Source of the DNA: Spirochaetota bacterium
Lineage (GTDB): Bacteria; Spirochaetota; Spirochaetia; Sphaerochaetales; Sphaerochaetaceae
DNA length: 64,000 bases
NCBI GenBank assembly: GCA_023401595.1
Contig: JAEXDQ010000039.1
Span: 1-64,000 of the forward strand
Reading direction: 5' to 3'
The position numbers and the translations under genes were made by a program. The notes under the pieces were generated by a model that was given only the letters and a program-made list of their open reading frames with translations, was not told the origin of the DNA and did not search any database. Shown here in pieces: positions 52,761 through 61,701 of the stretch. The first letter of the stretch is position 1; every line of letters starts with the position of its first letter.

Positions 52761-54110
52761 TCAAACGAACGCACCGTCTTCTTGCAATTTTTCCCGCAAC
52801 CGCCGGATGTTCAAATCTAGCAGATTGCAGGAGGACTGTATAGCGAGCGCCGCCGCAGTTCCCGCGGCCTGCCCCAAGGCGGCACAACAAGGACTCACGC
52901 GAAGGCTCGCATGGGCGTCGAAATCACAGGAGACATTTCTCCCCGCGGCCATCAGGTTCGGCACGCTGTCATTGATCAGACACCGGTACGGAATAGTATA
53001 CCACGTACCTTCAGGAAGGAATCTGGAATCCGTCCCCACTCCATCGGAGGAATGGATATCTATAGGATAGCCGCAACAGGCAACCGCATCGTCGAACCTG
53101 CGCTGTTCAAGAATATCCATGGCTGTCAGGCTGTAGATACCGCACATCCGCCGGGAACTTCTGATTCCTATGTTCGGGCCGGACGCCACAAGCCGGGCCT
53201 GGGAGAATCCGGGGATACGGCGGCGAAGAAACGAATAGAGCTCCCAGACCTGTCTTCTCCCCTCGATCTCCGCAAGGGATAGCGAACAGGGGGCAACGGG
53301 ATTCTTGCCGTTGACTCTCGACATATTGACAATTACCTCCCCTTCCGTATTGGTTTCGAAAAAAAGTACGATGTCGCGATCAAAGGTCAGTTCGCCGTCA
53401 TCCATCCCTTTGCGCATGATGTCCTGAAATCCCGAGCATGACAGGCGGGAAGCCATTTTCTGGATACCGGACTTCGGAGCAAGAAGCGGAAATAAATCAA
53501 CATCGGTCTCCATCAGCCGCCTGAGCAGGTTGATGTCGACACCGTCCAAGCGGAAATTCATCGTCATGGGTTGATCCTTGCCGGTGCGTTCATCGCCCTG
53601 CCGGCAGGGTACGCCCGCCCGGTACAGCAAATCGGCATCGCCGGTGGCGTCGATAAAAGCAAAAGCTTCGGTCATGAAGGATTGCCCGCAGGACAGAAGC
53701 CTGACGGCGGACAACCGAGAATCCTTGACAACGGCATCTTCAAGCATGGTGTGAAACAATATCTCCACCCCCGCCTCCAAAGCCATCAGCTCAAGTTCAT
53801 GCTTCATTCCCTCGACATCGAATGGCGTCACGGTATAGGTATAGCCGGTAGAATCCTGGACATGACCGGGAGAAAGCCCCTTTTTCTTCAATCGGCCGAT
53901 CAATTCTTCCGGCAGGCCCTGAATCACCTGGGTATCCCCGGCGTGGAACGTCATCATGGGGCCGGTACCGCAACTCGTCAGACTGCCGCCAAGACAGCCC
54001 TGTTCCTCGACCAACAGAGTACGGGAGCCTTGTCTTGCCGCCGCTACCGCGGCCATGACGCCAGCGATACCGCCGCCTACGACTATCAGGTCATATTGTT
54101 TCGAATACAT
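52761..54110 (-). CDS. FAD-dependent oxidoreductase (FAD_oxidored, PF12831 type)
   Basis: 449 residues. FAD-binding DLIVVGGGIAGVMAAVAAARQG, EEQGCLGGSLTS, FIDATGDADL, and the late LMAAGRNVSCDFDAHASLRVSP. The family acts on carbohydrate or cell-wall-linked substrates in cytoplasmic pathways; the substrate here is unknown. AGGAG lies 6 bases before the ATG. Second or third frame of the operon started at 54549-54577. Confidence 0.9.
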   Translation of the reverse strand: MYSKQYDLIVVGGGIAGVMAAVAAARQGSRTLLVEEQGCLGGSLTSCGTGPMMTFHAGDTQVIQGLPEELIGRLKKKGLSPGHVQDSTGYTYTVTPFDVEGMKHELELMALEAGVEILFHTMLEDAVVKDSRLSAVRLLSCGQSFMTEAFAFIDATGDADLLYRAGVPCRQGDERTGKDQPMTMNFRLDGVDINLLRRLMETDVDLFPLLAPKSGIQKMASRLSCSGFQDIMRKGMDDGELTFDRDIVLFFETNTEGEVIVNMSRVNGKNPVAPCSLSLAEIEGRRQVWELYSFLRRRIPGFSQARLVASGPNIGIRSSRRMCGIYSLTAMDILEQRRFDDAVACCGYPIDIHSSDGVGTDSRFLPEGTWYTIPYRCLINDSVPNLMAAGRNVSCDFDAHASLRVSPCCAALGQAAGTAAALAIQSSCNLLDLNIRRLREKLQEDGAFV

Positions 54111-54138
54111 GCCGCTGTTCTCCTATTATTCATTTCAT

Positions 54139-54270
54139 TCAGGAATTGACCAAAGGAACGAGAACGAAGGATATGAACCCAGTCGTCTGGGGTGCGATGA
54201 ACGTCCACCCCGTCGCCACCTCAATACGGTATCGTCCATGCAATGTCGATTCTGACCATCGATTACGCAT
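54139..54270 (-). CDS. Possible 43-residue small protein
   Basis: ATG at 54270 with a strong AAGGAGG 9 bases upstream; 43 codons ending in TGA 28 bases before the FAD gene start. The peptide (MRNRWSESTLHGRYRIEVATG to start) has a hydrophobic C-terminus. I recognise no family. It may be a true small protein, a leader peptide, or the end of a decayed gene. Confidence 0.35.
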   Translation of the reverse strand: MRNRWSESTLHGRYRIEVATGWTFIAPQTTGFISFVLVPLVNS

Positions 54271-54309
54271 CCGTACCTTCCTCCTTGCCCATGATCCATT
54301 TGCTTTCAG

Positions 54310-54540
54310 CTACTTCATATATTTGCCGTATACAGCGGCGACTTCGCCAAGAATCGACCGGTCGCCGGCGCAAGGCTTCCACAGCTTGTCGTAGACCATC
54401 CTGGGCTCGACTTCAATCTGTGGATATTGGATGTAGGAAGGCAGTGTGCGATCGGTCTTGATGGAACCCGTCCACGGCCATTCATCCTCTTTTACATGAC
54501 ATCCTCCATGAACATCGATTAATTCGATTTGATTAATCGT
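54310..54540 (-). pseudogene. Short coding remnant or frame-disrupted small gene
   Basis: An open stretch of 76 codons ends at the TAG at 54310-54312. The translation is protein-like and Trp-rich (EDEWPWTGSIKTDRTLPSYI, later EVEPRMVYDKLWKPC, ending GKYMK). There is no start codon in this frame. A strong GGAGG stands 5 bases before an ATG in another frame that is followed at once by TAA; a two-base change there would give a clean 62-residue gene. I could not identify the family. Confidence 0.45.
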
Positions 54541-54546
54541 TTAATC
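54516..54546. promoter_or_regulatory. LacI-type operator cluster of the FAD oxidoreductase operon
   Basis: GATTAATCGTTTAATC (54531-54546), a 16-bp near-palindrome with central CG, plus the overlapping inverted repeat CGATTAAT (54516-54523) / ATTAATCG (54532-54539). It covers the predicted transcript start. Confidence 0.6.
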
Positions 54547-54548
54547 AT

Positions 54549-54577
54549 ACTAAAACACGGTTTCTATCATCCGTCAA
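54549..54577 (-). promoter_or_regulatory. Promoter of the FAD oxidoreductase-LacI operon
   Basis: Leftward TTGACG (54572-54577), 17-base spacer, TTTAGT (54549-54554); TAGTAT two bases further is an alternative -10. Confidence 0.5.
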
Positions 54578-54718
54578 CAAAAATCTGGCGGCTTTCAAGC
54601 GGGCCGGAGCAAGGGACGCGATGGGTAAGAAACGCCGGAGCGTATGTCGAAATTTCCTTTTCCAGCCCGGGTTTTCGCAAACAAATGGCATTCAAGTATT
54701 CTCTCGAACCATCAATCG

Positions 54719-54727
54719 TGATATGAT
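54719..54727 (+). promoter_or_regulatory. Extended -10 promoter of pta
   Basis: TG-A-TATGAT (54719-54727), an extended -10 element; no good -35 is seen. It is followed by a small TTTCCA/TGGAAA hairpin in the leader. Confidence 0.4.
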
Positions 54728-54782
54728 TTTCCATGGTGGAAACATATTCCGCCATCCAAAACCAATGGTATGGAGCATGTAA

Positions 54783-55784
54783 ATGACATTCGCAGAAGAA
54801 ATGAAAGCAAAGGCGGTAGCCGCCAACAAGAAACTGGTACTCCCCGAGGGGACTGAGCCTCGCACTCTCCAGGCCGCCAGAAAAATCGTCGATGAAAAAA
54901 TCGCCAGCAAGGTCACTCTTGTCGGTAATGTCGAAGCGGTCAAGGCCGCCGCGGAGAAAGCCGGCGTATGCCTTTGCGACATAGAGATCGTGGATCCCGC
55001 CACATCTCCCGACCGTCGGGCTTTTGCGGATGAATACTGTGAACTGCGCAAGCACAAGGGGATGACCGCGGAGCAGGCCTATGAGGGAATCGCCGATCAG
55101 CTTCGCTGGGGCGCTATGATGGTACGGCTCGGCCAAGCGGACGCTATGGTCGCCGGAGCTGAAAACACCACGGGCAACGTCTTGCTTTCCGCCTTCAATA
55201 TCATCAAGTGCAAGCCTGGCATCAAATACGCCTCTTCCTGTTTCGTGATGGCGACGGACAAGCACGACCTAGGGGCCAACGGTTCCTTTATCTTCGCCGA
55301 TTGCGCGACCATCCCTAACCCGACGGCGGAGCAACTCGCTGAAATCGCCGAAGCTTCAGCCGAATCCTGCAAGGTGTTCCTCAACACAGAGCCGGTCGTG
55401 GCGTTGCTCTCCTACTCTTCCAAAGGCTCCGCCAAGGGAGATCTGGTCGAAAAAGTAGCGACGGCGACGAAACTGGTACAGGAGAAACGCCCGGACCTCA
55501 ATGTCGACGGCGAGCTGCAGCTTGATGCGGCGATCATCGACAGTGTCGGGAAGTCGAAGGCTCCCGGTTCCTCTGTCGCAGGCAAGGCCAACGTCCTGAT
55601 CTTCCCCGACCTACAGGCCGGAAACATCGGTTACAAGCTTGTCCAGCGCCTCGCCGGTGCGCAAGCCTATGGCCCGATCCTCCAGGGGTTCGCGAAGCCG
55701 GTCAGCGACCTCTCCCGCGGCTGCAGCGTCGAGGACATCGTAGTCACCGCTTCCATCACCCTGGCTCAGGCCGCCGCGAAATAA
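54783..55784 (+). CDS. pta: Phosphate acetyltransferase
   Basis: 333 residues, the short single-domain form. KLVLPEGTEPRTLQAA at the start, ADAMVAGAENTTGNVL, VMATDKHDLGANGSFIFADCA and LIFPDLQAGNIGYKLVQRLAGA. Interconverts acetyl-CoA and acetyl phosphate; ackA is not adjacent. GGAG lies 8 bases before the ATG and a strong terminator follows. Confidence 0.97.
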   Translation: MTFAEEMKAKAVAANKKLVLPEGTEPRTLQAARKIVDEKIASKVTLVGNVEAVKAAAEKAGVCLCDIEIVDPATSPDRRAFADEYCELRKHKGMTAEQAYEGIADQLRWGAMMVRLGQADAMVAGAENTTGNVLLSAFNIIKCKPGIKYASSCFVMATDKHDLGANGSFIFADCATIPNPTAEQLAEIAEASAESCKVFLNTEPVVALLSYSSKGSAKGDLVEKVATATKLVQEKRPDLNVDGELQLDAAIIDSVGKSKAPGSSVAGKANVLIFPDLQAGNIGYKLVQRLAGAQAYGPILQGFAKPVSDLSRGCSVEDIVVTASITLAQAAAK

Positions 55785-55816
55785 GCGGGATAGCCGAATA
55801 CCAGGAATCATCGAAG

Positions 55817-55843
55817 GGACGTCCGAAAGGGCGTCCTTTTTTT
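55817..55843 (+). terminator. Terminator of pta
   Basis: 8-bp stem GGACGTCC/GGGCGTCC (one G-U pair) closed by a GAAA tetraloop and followed by seven T. Confidence 0.95.
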
Positions 55844-55991
55844 GCATGGATATGGATGAAAGCTTCGGTCAAGCGGCAATGGCAATGAGAAATATCGATG
55901 CGATACTGTCATATGGGTCAAAAACGGACGATGAAGATACCGGATATACCGTTGACAGGACGGCGCAAGCGCATTACAACTTGGGATACTT

Positions 55992-57371
55992 ATGAATCCC
56001 CACCAGACGGACTTTACAAAAGGGAGCGTGCGACGGAACATACTCGAACTCGCCGTTCCAATGACGATGGCGCAGTTGATCAACCTGCTGTACAACATGG
56101 TCGACAGAATGTACATCGGACGTATCCCGCAGACCGGGACGCTCGCCTTGACGAGTCTGGGACTCTGCTTCCCGATCATCATGATCGTTAGCGCATTCGC
56201 GAATCTCTTCGGTTCCGGCGGCGCGCCGCTCTGTTCGATAGAACAGGGAAAGGGAAACCGCGACGAAGCTGAAAAAATCATGGGGAATTCCTTCACGATG
56301 CTGCTTGTCTGCGGCGCCATACTGACGGTCTTCGGCATCGTCTTCAGCAAGCCGCTCCTGTATCTGTTCGGAGCGAGCGACGCGACGTTTCCCTTCGCGC
56401 AACAATACGTGGTCATCTACTTGGCGGGCAGCGTCTTCGTCATGATCGGGCTGGGGATGAACAGCTTCATCAACTGCCAGGGATTCGGACAGACGGGAAT
56501 GATGACGGTCTTGCTGGGGGCGGTCGCGAACATCATCCTCGATCCCATTTTCATCTTCGTCTTCCATATGGGAGTACAGGGCGCGGCGTTGGCGACGATC
56601 ATATCGCAAGGACTGTCGGCCCTCTGGGTGCTGAGGTTCCTGACGGGCAAGAAAGCGTTATTGAAACTGAAGACAAGCACGATGCGCGTACAATGGAAGC
56701 GGCTGAAGAAAATCATCGCTCTTGGATTCACCGGGTTCGTCATGTCCGCTACCAATAGCGCGGTCCAGATCGTCTGCAATGCGAACCTCCAGCTCTACGG
56801 CGGAGATCTGTACGTCGGGGTAATGACGATACTCAGCTCGATCAGGGACATCCTGACAATGCCTGTGCATGGGCTTTCCAACGGGGCGACTCCGGTGCTT
56901 GGCTTCAACTACGGGGCGAAAGAATACGGAAAGGTACGACAGGCAATAAAGTTCACATCGATCGTCTGCATTGTCTATACCCTGGCCTCCTGGTTCATCC
57001 TGATCAGCTTTCCGCGGTTGTTCATCAGGATATTCAACGACGATCCGCAATTGATCGACGCGAGCATCCCCGCCATTGAACTTTATTTCTTCGGGTTCTT
57101 CATGATGGCCTTGCAATTCGCAGGGCAAACGGTGTTCCAATCGCTCGGCAAGGCAAAACAGGCGGTATTTTTCTCCTTGTTCCGCAAGGCGATCATCGTC
57201 ATTCCGCTGACGATCTTTCTTCCGAAGCTATACGGCCTCGGTGTCGATGGCGTGTTCCTCGCCGAACCGGTCTCAAACTTCATCGGCGGCACGGCGTGCT
57301 TCATCACCATGCTCCGCACTGTCCTTCCCGAGCTGAAACGGGGAAGGATACAGAACGCACAGGCAAACTGA
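55992..57371 (+). CDS. MATE-family efflux transporter
   Basis: 459 residues, twelve membrane segments. PMTMAQLINLLYNMVDRMYIGRI and the repeat in the second half (IIALGFTGFVMSATNSAVQIVCNANLQ) place it in the DinF/VmrA-like MATE branch. Exports cationic compounds with Na+ or H+. Ribosome site is weak (GGGA). The next gene, 200 bases on, is another MATE protein of a different branch. Confidence 0.93.
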   Translation: MNPHQTDFTKGSVRRNILELAVPMTMAQLINLLYNMVDRMYIGRIPQTGTLALTSLGLCFPIIMIVSAFANLFGSGGAPLCSIEQGKGNRDEAEKIMGNSFTMLLVCGAILTVFGIVFSKPLLYLFGASDATFPFAQQYVVIYLAGSVFVMIGLGMNSFINCQGFGQTGMMTVLLGAVANIILDPIFIFVFHMGVQGAALATIISQGLSALWVLRFLTGKKALLKLKTSTMRVQWKRLKKIIALGFTGFVMSATNSAVQIVCNANLQLYGGDLYVGVMTILSSIRDILTMPVHGLSNGATPVLGFNYGAKEYGKVRQAIKFTSIVCIVYTLASWFILISFPRLFIRIFNDDPQLIDASIPAIELYFFGFFMMALQFAGQTVFQSLGKAKQAVFFSLFRKAIIVIPLTIFLPKLYGLGVDGVFLAEPVSNFIGGTACFITMLRTVLPELKRGRIQNAQAN

Positions 57372-57372
57372 C

Positions 57373-57412
57373 GATTCCAGCCGACGCTACGGGATTCCAG
57401 TTGGCACTACGG
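57373..57412. repeat. 20-bp tandem repeat, two units
   Basis: GATTCCAGCCGACGCTACGG then GATTCCAGTTGGCACTACGG, with a partial third AATTCCTACG. It starts right behind the MATE stop codon; the rest of the 200-base gap shows no feature. Confidence 0.8.
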
Positions 57413-57573
57413 AATTCCTACGAGCCGGAACGGGCGGAAATGGGAACAAAGGCGATAAGGCTTTCATTCCCACGTATATTCAATGATACTGTGAAAGCAT
57501 CGAGGAGCCGAAGACGACGGCTTGCCTACGGGAACGTTAATCGGTAGCATAAGCGATATTCAAGGAGCCAATC

Positions 57574-58980
57574 GTGCCTTCCAGACAGCAGGTCAGCCAG
57601 TTCAACCTACTTGACAAGAGCGTTCCGCCTCAACAGATCATCTGGTATCTCGCGTGGCCTACCATCATCGAGCAGATTCTTCAATCGATGGTCCAGTACG
57701 TTGATTCGGCCATGGTCGGCTCCCTTGGCGCGGCTGCGACCGCCGCGGTCGCGGTCAACACCTCGACGATATGGCTGCTCAACGGCCTGATGAACGCGGT
57801 GGCGGTCGGTTTTTCCGTATTGACGGCCCGTGAGATCGGAGCGGGAAATCAGGCTCGCGCCCGCGATGTGGTACGTCAGTCGATCCTTGCCACCGCCGTC
57901 ATAGGTCTGACCCTTACGGCGATCATGCAGCTTGTAGCGGGGCGTCTGCCGGTCTGGATGGGAGCCGCTGAGGACGTAGTACCGAACGCAATCATCTATA
58001 TGCGGTACATATCGGCGGCCTTCCCCTTCACCATGGCGATGATCGTGTTCTCGGCCATCATACGCAGTTCGGGCGACACCAGGACGCCGTTGCTGTTCAA
58101 CCTGCTGATGAACATCATCAACATCATCGGCAACTTCCTGTTGATCTTCCCTACCCGCCGGCTACAGCTGGGAGAGCTTTCCTTTACCATGTGGGGCGCA
58201 GGGATGGGCGTCGGAGGCGCAGCGTTGTCGTCGGCGATATCGACGAGTTTCTGCGGGATATGCCTGTTCATCGCCCTGTTTACCAAGAACCATCCCGCTA
58301 AGATCAGCTGGCATGGAAACTGGCGGCCCGATTTCGAACTTCTGAAGAGCGTGGTTCGCCTCGGCACCCCGGTCGCATTGGAACGGGCCACCCTCTCCTT
58401 CGGACAGATAGCGCTGACAAAGCTGGTCACAGGGCTGGGAACGGTTTCCTTGGCCGCGCATCATCTGGCGAATACAGCGGAATCGATCACCTATCTCCCT
58501 CCGTCAGGCTTCTCCACGGCGGCCACCACGCTGGTGGCGCAGTCGCTTGGAAGCAAGGACAAGGAACTTGCGAAACGCTATGGCAGGCTCTGCACGGTCT
58601 ATGGAACGGCTCTGATGACGGTCATGGGGATATTGCTCTATGTATTCGCACCATCGTTGATGAAGGTGTTCACCAAGGATATCGCCGTCATAGAGCTAGG
58701 CGCAAAGGTATTGCGCATAGAGGCGTTCGCGGAGCCGTTCTTCGGGTTGTCGATGCTGATCTTCGGCGTCCTACGAGGGGCAGGAGACACGAAGGGGCCC
58801 TTCCTGATTTCAATCTTCGGCATGTGGGTGGTCCGGCTACCGCTGGCCTGGGCGTTGATATCCTTCACCGGACTTGGACTCGCCGGCGCATGGATCGCCA
58901 TGATGAGCGATCTGATCGTCCGTGGTATCTGCTGCCTATGGAGGTTCAGGGGCGAACGATGGCTCCATATATGGGATTGA
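57574..58980 (+). CDS. MATE-family efflux transporter (NorM-like)
   Basis: 468 residues, twelve membrane segments; IIWYLAWPTIIEQILQSMVQYVDSAMVG and LVRLGTPVALERATL-type second-half repeat. GTG start with AAGGAG 6 bases upstream. Third MATE gene of the window; not closely similar to the other two by eye. Confidence 0.93.
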   Translation: MPSRQQVSQFNLLDKSVPPQQIIWYLAWPTIIEQILQSMVQYVDSAMVGSLGAAATAAVAVNTSTIWLLNGLMNAVAVGFSVLTAREIGAGNQARARDVVRQSILATAVIGLTLTAIMQLVAGRLPVWMGAAEDVVPNAIIYMRYISAAFPFTMAMIVFSAIIRSSGDTRTPLLFNLLMNIINIIGNFLLIFPTRRLQLGELSFTMWGAGMGVGGAALSSAISTSFCGICLFIALFTKNHPAKISWHGNWRPDFELLKSVVRLGTPVALERATLSFGQIALTKLVTGLGTVSLAAHHLANTAESITYLPPSGFSTAATTLVAQSLGSKDKELAKRYGRLCTVYGTALMTVMGILLYVFAPSLMKVFTKDIAVIELGAKVLRIEAFAEPFFGLSMLIFGVLRGAGDTKGPFLISIFGMWVVRLPLAWALISFTGLGLAGAWIAMMSDLIVRGICCLWRFRGERWLHIWD

Positions 58981-59052
58981 ATCCTCCACCTTGGCGGATA
59001 TCGGACGAAACCATCGTCGGCGATGGCAGACAAAGCAAAAAGAACGTTCCCG

Positions 59053-59931
59053 CTAGCGTTGCATCAAAGCCTGCGCTTTCTCGGCGAGCCGGATCAGGAC
59101 AGGGATGTCCAGACGTTCCGCACGTTCATTGGCAGGTATCTGGCAGGAAGAAAGCAATTCCTCCACCCCGGCTTTACCGATGCGGTTCCCTATCCTTCCC
59201 TGCTGCAGATTATTCCTGACCGTCTTACGACGCTGGGCGAACAATTCCTTGACCATGGGCATGAACACCGGGCGCAAGCCGTCGGGCACGAGGGGGACCG
59301 CCCGCTTCTGCATGCCTATCACCGCGCTGGTAACGTTCGGCGCAGGATAGAACGCACCGCTTTTGATGGGAAACAGCAATTCCACCTCATAGTCAATCTG
59401 GGCGAGGATTGTGAACGAAGACCACTCCTTGTCGCCGAAACAGGCGCACAATCGGTCGGCGACTTCCTTCTGCAAGGTATAGACCATCCTTTGGGGAAGG
59501 CATTGCTCTTCAAGAAAACGAGCTATGCAGACGGAGCCCACATTGTACGGCAGGTTCCCGCAGATGCGGTCGGGGACCCCGTCAGCGGCGAGAACAGCCT
59601 CCCAGGTCTTGAGGGCGTCGCCCTCCACCAGCCTGAAATTGGCGTCGTCGCCGAACGCCCGGTCCCGGAGAATCCGGCAGAAGCCATGGTCGATCTCGAA
59701 TGCCACGACTTGATAGCCGCCGGCTATCAACAGGGAGGTAAGGGCGCCGATACCGGGGCCGATCTCCCAAACGGTCCCGCCGTCGGGAATCCGCAACGCA
59801 TGAACGATCCGTTCCCGGACTTGCGGCGACAACAGGAAGTTCTGGCCGAACTTCTTGGACATGGACAGGCCGGCATCATCCAACAACGCGGTGATCGCCG
59901 CCGGGGAATCGTATGCGAAGTTCCAACTCAT
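59053..59931 (-). CDS. rsmA: 16S rRNA dimethyladenosine transferase RsmA/KsgA
   Basis: 292 residues. SKKFGQNFLLSPQVRERIV, EIGPGIGALTSLLI (SAM motif I), and the catalytic ICGNLPYNV. Dimethylates A1518/A1519 of 16S rRNA. Frame open to 59970; the ATG at 59931 follows AAGGAG by 11 bases. It overlaps the end of comEC by 56 bases. Confidence 0.96.
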   Translation of the reverse strand: MSWNFAYDSPAAITALLDDAGLSMSKKFGQNFLLSPQVRERIVHALRIPDGGTVWEIGPGIGALTSLLIAGGYQVVAFEIDHGFCRILRDRAFGDDANFRLVEGDALKTWEAVLAADGVPDRICGNLPYNVGSVCIARFLEEQCLPQRMVYTLQKEVADRLCACFGDKEWSSFTILAQIDYEVELLFPIKSGAFYPAPNVTSAVIGMQKRAVPLVPDGLRPVFMPMVKELFAQRRKTVRNNLQQGRIGNRIGKAGVEELLSSCQIPANERAERLDIPVLIRLAEKAQALMQR

Positions 59932-61552
59932 GTCGCCGTATGCTCCTTCTGCGTAATACCGTACCAGCATACAGAATAGCCATGGAACCAGTCAACAGCA
60001 ACATGGCGTATATCGCCAGTCCCTGCGCGCCGGCGTATCCTTGGGCATGTCCGCCGACCTCGCTCCCCCAGCGCATCAACGCCTCAAGGCAACGATACAG
60101 GCGGACGGAACACCATTCCACCGCAACGGCCGGCCAGGACGCGCCGCAACCGGTACAGAGCGTCAGCGCTCCCGACGCCATGGACAGGCCGATCATCGCT
60201 CCGACTATCGGGGACAACGCCAGGCTGACCGGAGTCCAGGAGCCGAACACCATTGAAGAGCAGGGGGCGGCCCATAGGACGGCCATGAAAGTGGAGCCCC
60301 AGACGGCCGCCGCCCGACGGGGCAAGAAACGGGAACACAAGACTCCGACAGGACCTCCCAGCGCCAACAGACCGCCCAACGCGACGTAAGAGAACAAACA
60401 CCCCGCCGTAACGATCGTGTGAGGAACAAAAAACAGCTGCAGGACAAACGCCATGGCGTAGGTCGTCGCAGCCGGGGGGCTTTCCTTGCCGATGAACGAC
60501 GGCAGGACCGCACAGAAGAACATGAAAGCGCTACGAACCAAGGAGGGCCGCGGCCCTGCGAGCGCCAAAAACAACAAGACAGGAGCTATGGCGAGCAACC
60601 GTCCCCTCCGACGCCCCAGCAACCGGACGCCAACCCACGAGACGGCCCCGGCGAAAAACTGCAAGTGCATTCCTGACAACGCCAGCACATGGGCGCAACC
60701 GCTGGTCCGGCTGAGTTCCTTCAACGGAAACGACGGATCGTCGCATCGTCCGAGCAGGAGCATCAACGCCAACAGCCGCGCATAATACGAAGAATCCTTG
60801 CGAACATTCCCATCGGAGGTCTCCTGTTGAATTCCCAACCGATTGGAAATCCATCGGATACATGAAAAGCGTGACCGGCGGAAAGAGGCCCCGACGGCAC
60901 CCCGGAAACCCGAAGGAGGCAATTCCATCACCTCGTCGGCGAGAAACAGCTCACCGGGTCGGATATCCTCCCCAACGGCGAAAACACCCCGCGCCAGCAA
61001 CCGGACGCCGGCAAGATGTACAGGAAGCTTTGAACCCACAACCGACAGCTTTCCCCGGCAGGACGCAAATGAGCCGTCCTTACCCTGGCATCCGTCCAGA
61101 ATGAGGTCATAAACCTGATTACCCCTTTCGCTGACAGAGGAATCGGCGTTCAACGTACCTTCTATCGCGACGATCCTGGACAACGGAATTCCCGCCTGCG
61201 TCTCAGTTCGCCATGCGACTTCCCCAACCTGGCAATAGAGCAGAAAAACCAGCGCAGCGGCCCAAAAACAGTACTTCCTCAGTCTCAAAACGCGATGAAC
61301 CGAAGAGAGTACGTTCGCTACTGCGCACAACGATATACACCAGAGGAGGACAAAGCCGCGGTACCCAAGCCAGCTGGGGGCACAGACGGAGGCAAGCAAC
61401 AGCAGGGGAACACCGACACAGACGAGTACCCGGCAAAGAGCAGGAACGCAACGGGCAGCACCCTGGCCGCCGAAGGAACGGAAACCGCACGGCGCGGCCG
61501 AATACATGGCGACATCCGAGACGAAAGGACTGGCGACAGCTTCCCGACACAT
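59876..61552 (-). CDS. comEC: ComEC/Rec2-family DNA-uptake channel protein without beta-lactamase domain
   Basis: 558 residues. N-terminal membrane helices and an OB-like DUF4131 region (about 130-220), then the Competence domain with VLALSGMHLQFFAGAV and ALAGPRPSLVRSAFMF, and further membrane segments to the end. The C-terminal metallo-beta-lactamase domain of long ComEC proteins is absent, which is common in several phyla. The start is unsure: the ATG at 61552 has AGGG too close, and an ATG 15 codons later is possible. It overlaps rsmA. Confidence 0.85.
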   Translation of the reverse strand: MCREAVASPFVSDVAMYSAAPCGFRSFGGQGAARCVPALCRVLVCVGVPLLLLASVCAPSWLGYRGFVLLWCISLCAVANVLSSVHRVLRLRKYCFWAAALVFLLYCQVGEVAWRTETQAGIPLSRIVAIEGTLNADSSVSERGNQVYDLILDGCQGKDGSFASCRGKLSVVGSKLPVHLAGVRLLARGVFAVGEDIRPGELFLADEVMELPPSGFRGAVGASFRRSRFSCIRWISNRLGIQQETSDGNVRKDSSYYARLLALMLLLGRCDDPSFPLKELSRTSGCAHVLALSGMHLQFFAGAVSWVGVRLLGRRRGRLLAIAPVLLFLALAGPRPSLVRSAFMFFCAVLPSFIGKESPPAATTYAMAFVLQLFFVPHTIVTAGCLFSYVALGGLLALGGPVGVLCSRFLPRRAAAVWGSTFMAVLWAAPCSSMVFGSWTPVSLALSPIVGAMIGLSMASGALTLCTGCGASWPAVAVEWCSVRLYRCLEALMRWGSEVGGHAQGYAGAQGLAIYAMLLLTGSMAILYAGTVLRRRSIRRHELELRIRFPGGDHRVVG

Positions 61553-61701
61553 ACCCTGTATATGTGTGAAAAAGTCCGTGGTGATTCAAAAAACACTTTT
61601 CAGAGAGCCAAAAGCCTGAGCAGGAAGCCTGAGCCGGAAACACGAGGCAAAAGCAGGAACCAGGAGTTCGAACCAGAGCCCTCGAATCCGGGAATCCAGC
61701 T

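Noticed and set aside
61660..61692. tRNA-like GTTCGAACC near the comEC leader
   Set aside because: No acceptor, D or anticodon stems can be drawn around it.
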